Assembly: GCA_013138675.1 (NCBI GenBank)
Contig: WTCH01000262.1
Span: 1 to 6,147, forward strand
Origin: Woeseiaceae bacterium
GTDB taxonomy: Bacteria > Pseudomonadota > Gammaproteobacteria > Steroidobacterales > Woeseiaceae
DNA length: 6,147 nt
Direction: 5' to 3'
The stretch's first letter is position 1. Each line of letters begins with the position of its first letter. The notes below the pieces were generated by a model. That model was given only the letters and a program-made list of their open reading frames with translations. It ran no database searches and was not told the DNA's origin. The position numbers and the translations under genes are program-made. Shown piece after piece: positions 1 through 6,147 of the stretch.

Positions 1-124
1 TAATCGTGGGCAGCGTTGCCTCGTAGATACCGATAATCGCCACACCAGACACCAGCCCCGCGATTGCCAGCGTCAGTACGAGGCGCAGCGAGCTGGGACT
101 GCTGGTTTCTTTGGCCACGTTCAT
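1..124 (-). CDS. rnfG: RnfG, electron transport complex subunit G (N-terminal 41 residues, partial)
   Basis: The reading frame starts with ATG at 124-122 and stays open to the left edge, giving 41 residues. It begins with a short polar stretch (MNVAKETSSPSSLR), followed by one hydrophobic segment at about residues 14-34 (LVLTLAIAGLVSGVAIIGIY). That is the single N-terminal membrane anchor expected of RnfG. In the family the rest of the protein sits on the outer face of the membrane and carries FMN attached to a threonine; that site lies outside this window. The start codon overlaps the rnfD stop as ATGA, so coupled translation is likely. Upstream there is only a weak G-rich ribosome site (GGGG, ten bases before ATG). 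Identity rests on position after rnfD and on the anchor. The closely related NqrC is the alternative, but the neighbouring RnfC-type gene argues for Rnf. Confidence 0.85.
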   Translation of the reverse strand, partial: MNVAKETSSPSSLRLVLTLAIAGLVSGVAIIGIYEATLPTI

Positions 125-1140
125 TTCGATTCGGCCCCGCGACCAAATACCCTGGGTTGCGTATAACGATCAATCAGTGGGGTTGCGGCATTCATGAGCA
201 GTATCGCGTACATCACGCCCTCGGGCAGGCCACCGAATACGCGAATCAGCATCACCAGGACACCGACACCGATGCCGAAGATCCACGCACCGCGTGGTGT
301 AACCGGCGATGTCACAGGATCGGTCGCCATATAGATCGCGCCGAGCAACAGGCCACCCGAAAAGACCGAGAACAGCGGTGCCGGGAAGCGCGCCGCATCG
401 AAGAGACCCAGGCAGAACGAAAAGACGAGCACCGTGAGAAGGATACTTACCGGCATACGCCAGTCGAGGTCCCGCCGGAGCCACAAATACACTCCGCCGA
501 GCAACAGCAGGAGGCCGCTGGTTTCTCCAAGCGAACCGCTGACGTTGCCGAACGCGAGGTCTGAGAGCGGCGTGACGATCTGCTCGAATTTCATCATGCC
601 GAGCGGGGTTGCGGATGTAATGCCGTCTATCTGCGCCTGCATGAAGGGTAGCGCGAGGTTGCCGGGGTAAATGCTAAAGAATCCGCCGTCGCCCGTCACA
701 GGCACCCACGTCGTCATTGCGATCGGGAATGTTGCGAGCAGGAATGCGCGGCCGAGCAAAGCGGGATTGAACAGGTTGTGACCGAGGCCGCCCCAGATGA
801 CCTTGCCCAGGGCGATGCCGACGAATCCACCCAGGAACGCCATCCACAACGGCAGGCCGGGCGGCAACGTCAGGCCGAGTAACAGTCCCGTCAGGATACC
901 GCTGGCATCGCGCAGGGACTCGCCGCGGGTTTCGTCACCGGCAAACAGCCACTCCGCAAGCACTGCACCGGCGATACAGGTGCCGAGAACCAGAGCAGCA
1001 CTGATACCGAAAAACCACAGCGACGCGGCCGTCGCCGGTGCCAGGGCATACAGTACGTCGCGCATCGCATTCGGCGTGGTCATTCCCTGCCGCAGTAACG
1101 GCGCATGGAAAAGCAGGAGATCCGGGTCACGTTTTTTCAC
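121..1140 (-). CDS. rnfD: RnfD, membrane FMN subunit of the Rnf complex
   Basis: This is a 339-residue integral membrane protein of the NqrB/RnfD family, close to the usual RnfD length. It carries electrons through the membrane part of Rnf using a flavin bound covalently to threonine. The likely flavin site is T178 in the motif DGITSATPLG (residues 172-181), a variant of the family's S/T-G-A-T pattern. Other hallmarks are GGLGHNLFNPALLGRAFL (117-134), YMATDPVTSP (270-279) and the C-terminal GVMYAILLMNAATPLIDRY (308-326). Hydrophobic segments near 29-66, 78-116, 207-221, 227-246, 252-272, 284-304 and 308-322 suggest about nine to ten membrane helices. I chose GTG at 1140 because AAGGAG lies eight bases upstream and because it overlaps the rnfC stop as GTGA. 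A later ATG at 1083 would remove the conserved N-terminal HAPLLRQG region. A longer frame opening at 1239 only reads through rnfC. Confidence 0.95.
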   Translation of the reverse strand: MKKRDPDLLLFHAPLLRQGMTTPNAMRDVLYALAPATAASLWFFGISAALVLGTCIAGAVLAEWLFAGDETRGESLRDASGILTGLLLGLTLPPGLPLWMAFLGGFVGIALGKVIWGGLGHNLFNPALLGRAFLLATFPIAMTTWVPVTGDGGFFSIYPGNLALPFMQAQIDGITSATPLGMMKFEQIVTPLSDLAFGNVSGSLGETSGLLLLLGGVYLWLRRDLDWRMPVSILLTVLVFSFCLGLFDAARFPAPLFSVFSGGLLLGAIYMATDPVTSPVTPRGAWIFGIGVGVLVMLIRVFGGLPEGVMYAILLMNAATPLIDRYTQPRVFGRGAESK

Positions 1141-2477
1141 GCGTCGGGCTCCTTGCGGTGGGTCAGGTCGTCTTTCGCCGTACGAATGAGCTGCACGATC
1201 GGGATGTTCGACGGGCAGGCGAACGTGCAGCAACCACATTCGACGCAGTCAAAGACGTTGTACGCTTTCATTTCGTCGAACATGCGTGACTTGGACAGGC
1301 GTGCAAGTCGCGATGGATTCAGAAAATACGGGCAGGCTTCGAGGCAACGGCCGCAGGATATGCAGGGATACTCCTTGCGCCGAGCCGTCTGCTTCTCGGT
1401 AAACACCAGGACGCCCGAGCAACCCTTCAGGATCGGGGCATCGAGGCTGGCAATGGGACGACCCATCGTCGGCCCACCCATGATGATCTCCCGGGTCCCC
1501 GGCTTGAGACCACCGCAGAATTTCACGACGTCTCGCACGGGCGTCCCGAGTGGCACGATCAGATTGGCGGGATAGGTTACTCCCGGACCCGCCACAGTAA
1601 CGACCCGCTCAATCAACGGCATGCCGCGCAAGAAGTAGTCGGCGATCGCGACAATCGTGCCGACGTTGTTGACGTTAACTTCGACATCGCGTGGTAACTG
1701 CCCGGCAGGTACCTCCTTGTCGAAGACGGCCTTGATCATCATCTTCTCGGCACCCTGCGGGTACTTGACCTTCAGAGGCACGACTCGCACGGGCTGGCCG
1801 GGCTGGATGTGCTTGCGAACGATCTCGATCGCATCGGGCTTGTTCATTTCCACGCCGATGACTGCCTCTTCAGCACCGAGCTTCTGCCGCATGATCTCGG
1901 CGCCTTCGAGTAGTGCCTCGGGCCGCTCAACCATGAGGCGGTAGTCGGTCGTCAGGTAGGGTTCGCACTCGGCACCGTTGATCAGCAGGTGCCGGATCTT
2001 GACGCCATCAGGTACTGACAGCTTCACGTGGGCAGGAAAGGCGGCGCCACCCATGCCGACAATGCCGGCCATCTGCACGGCTGCAATGAATTCATCGAGC
2101 GATAGTGACTGCCAGTCCACAGCGGCACTGGCGTCGATCTGCTGGGTTGCAAACGCGTCGGCCTCGATCGCGATAGCGGGCGCAAAGCGGCCATCGACAC
2201 CGCGGAAATCACCAATCTCTTTGACTGTGCCCGTGACAGGACTGTGCAGGCCTGTGGATACGAAGCCGCCCGGTTCCGCAATCAATTGACCGCGTTGGAC
2301 GCGCTCCCCGGCAGCAACCACGGCTTTGGCCGGCACGCCGATATGCTGTCCCAGCGGCATGACGTAGTGCTTGCCAAAAGGCACGCGCTGGATCGGCAAA
2401 TCTGCGGTCTGCTGCTTGTGGTGGGCCGGATGGACACCGTGCTCGAAACTGCGACGTAAGAAGCGGAGGGCTTTCAT
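1137..2477 (-). CDS. rnfC: RnfC, NADH/FMN and iron-sulfur subunit of the Rnf complex
   Basis: This 446-residue cytoplasmic subunit connects NAD(H) to the iron-sulfur chain of Rnf. The N-terminal part shows the RnfC signature around HPAHHK (17-21) and PLGQHIG (41-47), and a lipoyl-like fold region ending in LHSPVTGTVKEIG (77-89). The NuoF-like nucleotide/flavin region has GMGGAAFPAHVKL (141-153) and NGAECEPYLTTDYRLM (167-182). Two ferredoxin-type [4Fe-4S] motifs follow: C372, C375, C378, C382 and C411, C414, C417, C421. All eight ligands are present. The protein stops soon after the second cluster, so it is the compact form and lacks the long alanine/lysine-rich C-terminal tail of the E. coli protein (about 740 residues). 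ATG at 2477 lies only five bases after the stop of the PFOR-like gene, with a weak GGGA nine bases upstream, so translation is probably coupled. NqrA is excluded because it has no ferredoxin clusters. Confidence 0.97.
   Translation of the reverse strand: MKALRFLRRSFEHGVHPAHHKQQTADLPIQRVPFGKHYVMPLGQHIGVPAKAVVAAGERVQRGQLIAEPGGFVSTGLHSPVTGTVKEIGDFRGVDGRFAPAIAIEADAFATQQIDASAAVDWQSLSLDEFIAAVQMAGIVGMGGAAFPAHVKLSVPDGVKIRHLLINGAECEPYLTTDYRLMVERPEALLEGAEIMRQKLGAEEAVIGVEMNKPDAIEIVRKHIQPGQPVRVVPLKVKYPQGAEKMMIKAVFDKEVPAGQLPRDVEVNVNNVGTIVAIADYFLRGMPLIERVVTVAGPGVTYPANLIVPLGTPVRDVVKFCGGLKPGTREIIMGGPTMGRPIASLDAPILKGCSGVLVFTEKQTARRKEYPCISCGRCLEACPYFLNPSRLARLSKSRMFDEMKAYNVFDCVECGCCTFACPSNIPIVQLIRTAKDDLTHRKEPDA
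1149..1154 (-). promoter_or_regulatory. Ribosome binding site of rnfD
   Basis: On the minus strand this reads AAGGAG, with eight bases between it and the GTG start at 1140. It is the clearest Shine-Dalgarno sequence in the window. It decides the rnfD start, which would otherwise be ambiguous between GTG 1140, ATG 1083 and a longer frame opening at 1239. It lies inside the last codons of rnfC, consistent with coupled translation. Confidence 0.8.
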
Positions 2478-2482
2478 CGCTG

Positions 2483-5400
2483 TCAGTCCCGCTTCTGCGA
2501 TGCCAGCTGTAGCAGGCGGCTGCGGATAGTTTTTGCGATCTCAGCCTGTGTCTTCTCCTGGATTTCCCGGATCTCTGCGGCCGAGGCCTGCTTTTGAGCA
2601 TCGAGCGCCGCCTGGTGTTCGCTGGCGCGCTCTGCACGGATTTCCTGCTCCAGTTGTTCGGTAAACGGTGTGACCATGCCGGCGAGTTCCTGCAAGGTGT
2701 GCCAGTTATCGAGGCACTGCTCGGCAGTATCAGCAAGGGCCTGCGACACCGCAAAACGCTGCTCTTTGTCACCATCGCCTGTGACTGCGAACGGGGTCTT
2801 GCCCTTACGGCCCTTCGCGTCCAGCTGCAGCCACTCGGCCAATGGGACAGGTGCTGCCGCGTCATCGGCCAGCGGCTCGAACTGCGACGCAAAGCGTTCT
2901 TGACCCAGCGCCCAGTCAGCCAGCGTCTGGTCCGATGCCGGGTTGCCGTCCAGGCTTATGCGCGACCCAAATACACCCTCGGCCCTGGGGTCGTAGCGGA
3001 ACAGGGGCAGTGCGCGGCTCGCGACCGCGAGCTGGGCCTGAGTAACTGTTTGCTTGCTGATAAAGCCATGTCGCGTCGGGCTTGGGGCATAGACCTGGAG
3101 CAGGGCCGGGCCGTCGTAGCCGAGCGCCTGCAGCATGCTCTCGCCGAGGTGAACGGGATCGGCGATCGAGGACTGTGCTACAAACGCGTTGCGTTGCGCG
3201 AGAGCAAGCAGGCCGAGATCGCCACGCGGGTTGTTAATTTTGGCCTCGCGAAGCCCGAAGTCCATCGCACTGAGTACCAGCACCTTGACCGGAAGACCGG
3301 AATTCAGCAGCCAGATCAGTTGGCTCAATCCCTGTCCGGCGAGCATCTCGTCGCTGCCGATCAGCAGAAGGGGCGGACAGACTTCGAGTTCCTCTTCGCT
3401 CAGGTCCTGCCAGCGCAGGCTCGCAAGCGCTTCGCGCTTCCAGTGGGCACCGTCGGGCTGGTCGACTTCAAGGCGTGCGAGACGCAGCAGACGAACCAGA
3501 TCGGTGGTCTCGTCCAGATGTCCCTCGATCAGTCCTGCGGCGAGTTGCGCCGCATCCCCGGTCATATCTATGAGGACCGGTGCCTGGAACGGGTTGTGCG
3601 GAAACGCGCCGGCCCAGGTTGCCGTGCTGCCGCCCGCGACCGTCAGGCCATAACGTGCGCGGCCGAGGCCATGTTGGCCCTCAACGAGGCGATGATGCGC
3701 CGACGTAATCCGGTTGGAGAGTTCGATCAGGCGAAGCAGATAGTCGGTATCGACAGAGTGATCGCCGGTCGCGTCTCCGACGCCTTCCGCCAGATCCTTG
3801 AGATCGACGCGTGGGCTCGAAGTGCGTTTAAGTTTCTCGGTAACTGCGTCGAGATCCTCTACGGCAAACGTGCTCGAGAGAGTTTCGTTGATTAGTGTGG
3901 TGACAGACTCGCCGGCCTCGAAAAGTGTTTTGGCAAAGCGCTGCACGAGCGGCTGCTGATGGAACTCGGTCGCGGAAAGAGCCAGCTTGACCGCCATTTT
4001 CTCGCCAGAGCCGGCTTCCGCGTGATCGCCTCCGGCCAGTGCGAACTGACAATAGCGTGACAACAGGATAGCGGCCATTGCACCGATGTCAGGGTTCTCC
4101 GCTACGCGTTCCAGCGTCTCGGAGGGTGTGTCAGGCGTGGCCGAAAATACCGACCACAGCTCACGCGCCTGCTCGAGCGAGGCTGCGTCCTGCTCGCTAG
4201 CTTGCAGTGCTTCGGGCTCGCAGTTGTTTACACAAATGCCGCAGGCCTTGCAGGCCTCAGGGTTGATTACGAGTGACAACAACTCGGCGCTGTCTTTCTT
4301 CTGCGCCTCGGCATCAAAGAAGAAAGGCTTCGTGATTGAAACCGGCAGTGCGCCCAGCGCGGTGCCGATCCCGTCGATACCGTCCTGGATCGCTTGTTTG
4401 CGTTCCTCTGGAAGCGGCATCTTTTCGTTGAGCCAGGCGTAGGCGTCGTCGAGAAGCTGGCCGAACGTTGGCGCCACGTCATCGGCTTTCTTGTTACTCG
4501 AGACAATGCGCGATGCGAGTTTTGAGGAAACCTGGCGCACAGCGTCTGCGCCGGTTCGGTTTATGCCCGCGTCGATGAGTGCCGCTGGTGTGGTTGCGAC
4601 GACGCCGATCGCGCTGTCGGGACAATGCGTCCAGCACTTGCCGCAACCCGTGCAAAGTGTCGGGTCGAAGGTCGGCATCTTGCTGCGGGTCAAACTGGTG
4701 TCATTGAAGGTCGAACTCAGCGGCGGCATTGTGCCGGTAGCGAGAAACGGGTCGGCGGTCAGGCGGTCTGCCTGGCCATCGCGGTAGAGCACGCCTGTCT
4801 GATCCCAGAAGCGGGGCAGGCTTGCGAAATTATCATCGTTTCGGTCGAGATGGCGAACCGCGGCCGGCGCTTCGCCTTGCCAGCGTTCGCGCTCATTGGC
4901 ATCGGTATCCTCATCGAATTCGACGAGCTGTTCGAGGCCGGCCTGGAATGCAGCCATGGCGTCGTCGCTGCTACGAGCGTCGACACCGTCGAGCAGGCCT
5001 TTACGAGCAGCAATAATCCGACGCGCTTTGTGGTCGAGCAGACCGGCGTTGATCAAAACGCCAAACAGGCCTCCGAGCAGTGTTTCCGGTGCCTCGGTGC
5101 CGTCGTCCTCGAGCGGAACGCGGAAGACCTTTGCTGTTGCGCCAATGGACACTAAGCCACGCGGCACATCGAGAGTGACGTCTGCGACGAGATCGTCACC
5201 GGGATCGTGCAGGGAATCATCGCCATGTGTGAGCCAGTCGATGCTGGTATCAGACCATCGCTCCCAGGCAACGGCAGGACGAGTGCGTACCCGGCCGCCT
5301 TCGAGCGCGTGGAGCAGGGCACCGGCCGCACCCAGAATTTCCTTGCCGCCGTTACTGCGGTGTATCGCTATCGTGACCGAGTTTTTCGGTTTTTTTACTG

Positions 5401-6061
5401 AAGCATTGCGTGCTGCCCGGATGCCGGGATGCGCAGCATTCGGGTAAGCACGTCGCAGTGCATCGAGCAGAACCTCGCGTTTGGGTTGTTCGCCAGAGGT
5501 GTCGTCAAACGCCAGCCCGAGGAACAGCGCTTCTGTCGAATCCTTGTTAGCGCCGGTGCAGAGTTCAACGAGGTCGGCAACCCGTAACGGTAATCCGCCG
5601 AGGCCGTAGAACACGGGGCAACAGGGCGGGCGCCGTTTGCTGTCGAGGCGACTCATGCTGGCGCGAATCTCGCGTGTCAGCGGCGGCTCGCCGGACATCG
5701 GAGCAGCAGTGCGTTCGAGGACAAACACGCTGTCCCGCCCTTCGAGTGCATTGACGATCGCGGTGCCTGGGAACGGCCGCAGTGCATGAACGCCGAGGAC
5801 TCCGACATTGACCTTGTGTTGTTTACGCAGGCAATCCGCTGCAACTCGCGCCGTTTCGACGGCGGCGCCTTGTGCCAGTAGTACGGTTTTCGCATCGTCA
5901 AGTTTGTAGCGAGAAATCGAATCGTACTGTCTGCCTGTCTTGCTTGCGAAAGCGTCATACGATGCCGCTAGTGATTCGTCGACGAAGGCATCGAAAAACG
6001 GTCCGCGCGCCAGGGCACCGAGCGCGAAGCTCTCTTTCTCGAACAGCGCACCGGTCAACAC
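2483..6061 (-). CDS. PFOR/NifJ-like multidomain iron-sulfur protein, Rnf-linked, beta site degenerate (partial, N-terminus missing)
   Basis: The uninterrupted frame gives 1192 residues, numbered here from the GTG at 6061. That GTG is not a convincing start: it has no ribosome site and falls inside the conserved DLDEPVLTG motif. The order matches NifJ. Residues 1-155 match the end of the alpha part (ALRPFP 93-98; LERTAAPMSGEPP 115-127). About 225-360 is a gamma-like region (HRSNGGKEILGAAGALL). About 400-465 is an EKR-like linker. Two [4Fe-4S] motifs follow (C470/473/476/480 and C604/607/610/614). About 670-1000 is beta-like (RGDLGLLALAQRNAFVAQ 946-963; GPALLQVYAP 984-993). PFORs oxidise pyruvate with thiamine diphosphate and pass electrons to ferredoxin. 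Here the proximal-cluster cysteines align with E682, S685, G811 and S994, and the GDG/DTEVYSN thiamine motif reads GSD (902-904) and SAMDFGL (931-937). Residues 1135-1190 form a charged coiled coil. Substrate is unknown; electron transfer to Rnf is inferred. About 200 or more N-terminal residues should lie off the window. Confidence 0.85.
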   Translation of the reverse strand: MLTGALFEKESFALGALARGPFFDAFVDESLAASYDAFASKTGRQYDSISRYKLDDAKTVLLAQGAAVETARVAADCLRKQHKVNVGVLGVHALRPFPGTAIVNALEGRDSVFVLERTAAPMSGEPPLTREIRASMSRLDSKRRPPCCPVFYGLGGLPLRVADLVELCTGANKDSTEALFLGLAFDDTSGEQPKREVLLDALRRAYPNAAHPGIRAARNASVKKPKNSVTIAIHRSNGGKEILGAAGALLHALEGGRVRTRPAVAWERWSDTSIDWLTHGDDSLHDPGDDLVADVTLDVPRGLVSIGATAKVFRVPLEDDGTEAPETLLGGLFGVLINAGLLDHKARRIIAARKGLLDGVDARSSDDAMAAFQAGLEQLVEFDEDTDANERERWQGEAPAAVRHLDRNDDNFASLPRFWDQTGVLYRDGQADRLTADPFLATGTMPPLSSTFNDTSLTRSKMPTFDPTLCTGCGKCWTHCPDSAIGVVATTPAALIDAGINRTGADAVRQVSSKLASRIVSSNKKADDVAPTFGQLLDDAYAWLNEKMPLPEERKQAIQDGIDGIGTALGALPVSITKPFFFDAEAQKKDSAELLSLVINPEACKACGICVNNCEPEALQASEQDAASLEQARELWSVFSATPDTPSETLERVAENPDIGAMAAILLSRYCQFALAGGDHAEAGSGEKMAVKLALSATEFHQQPLVQRFAKTLFEAGESVTTLINETLSSTFAVEDLDAVTEKLKRTSSPRVDLKDLAEGVGDATGDHSVDTDYLLRLIELSNRITSAHHRLVEGQHGLGRARYGLTVAGGSTATWAGAFPHNPFQAPVLIDMTGDAAQLAAGLIEGHLDETTDLVRLLRLARLEVDQPDGAHWKREALASLRWQDLSEEELEVCPPLLLIGSDEMLAGQGLSQLIWLLNSGLPVKVLVLSAMDFGLREAKINNPRGDLGLLALAQRNAFVAQSSIADPVHLGESMLQALGYDGPALLQVYAPSPTRHGFISKQTVTQAQLAVASRALPLFRYDPRAEGVFGSRISLDGNPASDQTLADWALGQERFASQFEPLADDAAAPVPLAEWLQLDAKGRKGKTPFAVTGDGDKEQRFAVSQALADTAEQCLDNWHTLQELAGMVTPFTEQLEQEIRAERASEHQAALDAQKQASAAEIREIQEKTQAEIAKTIRSRLLQLASQKRD

Positions 6062-6082
6062 CGGTTCGTCGAGGTCGTGTCA
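6050..6082 (-). other. In-frame TGA followed by a six-base-pair hairpin
   Basis: Read on the minus strand, TGA (6082-6080) is followed by 14 bases, then ACCGGT (6065-6060), a four-base loop GTTG (6059-6056) and ACCGGT again (6055-6050). ACCGGT is self-complementary, so the two copies can pair as a six-base-pair stem. The loop begins with G and lies 20 bases after the TGA, which fits the loose geometry of bacterial selenocysteine insertion hairpins. Short hairpins like this are common by chance in GC-rich coding DNA, and the affected residue has no known role in PFORs. I report the structure as seen and the function as doubtful. Confidence 0.3.
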
Positions 6083-6147
6083 GGCGGGAACGCGACGCCG
6101 CATCTCGCCGAACAACAGCTTTTGCGCCGCGGTTGGTGCTTCGATCG
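6080..6147 (-). pseudogene. Upstream part of the PFOR-like gene, ended by an in-frame TGA
   Basis: The same reading frame as the PFOR-like gene is open from the right edge of the window to TGA at 6082-6080, giving 21 residues plus part of a codon (IEAPTAAQKLLFGEMRRRVPA). After the TGA the frame goes on as HDLDEPVLTG, which is the family's conserved entry into PFOR domain II. The codons on both sides mostly end in G or C, like the rest of the gene. This looks like one gene interrupted by a single stop rather than two genes. Possible causes are a C-to-T change of a CGA arginine codon, an assembly error, or recoding. With so little upstream sequence I cannot tell whether the gene is broken in the living cell. 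Confidence 0.6.

Noticed and set aside
64..564. A 166-codon plus-strand open frame opposite rnfD and rnfG.
   Set aside because: It is antisense to conserved RnfD motifs. Its translation is rich in H, R, E and Q with no fold pattern, and there is no sign of its own ribosome site or partner genes.
1141..1239. A longer N-terminus for RnfD starting at 1239.
   Set aside because: The extra residues only re-read rnfC codons, including its second cluster region, and resemble no RnfD. GTG at 1140 has a good ribosome site and the GTGA overlap.
1137..2477. rnfC as a truncated gene, because it lacks the long E. coli C-terminal tail.
   Set aside because: Many RnfC proteins are of the compact 440-residue type. 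All eight cluster cysteines are present and the stop is neatly coupled to rnfD.
121..2477. The operon as Nqr (sodium-pumping NADH:quinone reductase) rather than Rnf.
   Set aside because: The first membrane-complex gene carries two ferredoxin-type cysteine motifs, which RnfC has and NqrA lacks, and the C-D-G order is that of rnf.
2594..3895. A 433-codon open frame on the plus strand inside the PFOR-like gene.
   Set aside because: It lies fully antisense to well-supported PFOR-like coding sequence, shows no recognisable domain, and has the arginine/alanine-rich, low-complexity look of a shadow frame in GC-rich DNA.
6050..6065. The ACCGGT-CAAC-ACCGGT repeat as an operator or transcription terminator.
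   Set aside because: It lies within coding sequence for the conserved EPVLTGA region, has no T-run after it, and the stem is only six base pairs.

Overview
The window holds part of one operon, read entirely on the minus strand and packed end to end. In order of transcription (high to low coordinates) it contains a very large pyruvate:ferredoxin oxidoreductase (PFOR/NifJ)-like fusion protein that runs off the right edge, then rnfC, rnfD and the first 41 codons of rnfG, which runs off the left edge. There is no intergenic space of note. The PFOR-like gene and rnfC are 5 bases apart, rnfC and rnfD overlap as GTGA, and rnfD and rnfG overlap as ATGA, so translation is probably coupled. I see no RNA gene, mobile element, CRISPR array, promoter or terminator.

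The DNA is GC-rich (around 60% by eye) with G/C-ending codons. The C-D-G gene order and the family features of the three Rnf proteins suggest a proteobacterium, most likely a gammaproteobacterium. This is inference from protein style, not from any search.

Rnf is a membrane complex that couples electron flow between ferredoxin and NAD to ion movement across the membrane. RnfC is the cytoplasmic NADH/FMN/[4Fe-4S] subunit. RnfD is the membrane subunit with a covalently bound FMN. RnfG has an N-terminal membrane anchor and an FMN site that lies outside the window.

The unusual part is the first gene. It follows the NifJ domain order (end of the alpha part, gamma part, linker, two [4Fe-4S] motifs, beta part) and keeps both ferredoxin-type cysteine sets. 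By my hand alignment, all four cysteines that hold the catalytic-side (proximal) cluster in true PFORs are replaced, and the thiamine-diphosphate/Mg motif in the beta part is lost too. It also has long helical insertions and a charged coiled-coil tail. It therefore looks like a PFOR scaffold turned into an electron-transfer partner of Rnf rather than an ordinary pyruvate oxidoreductase.

A second oddity is an in-frame TGA at 6080-6082, inside what reads as continuous PFOR-like coding sequence, followed by a small hairpin. A sequencing error or nonsense mutation is the simplest explanation. Selenocysteine is formally possible but unlikely.
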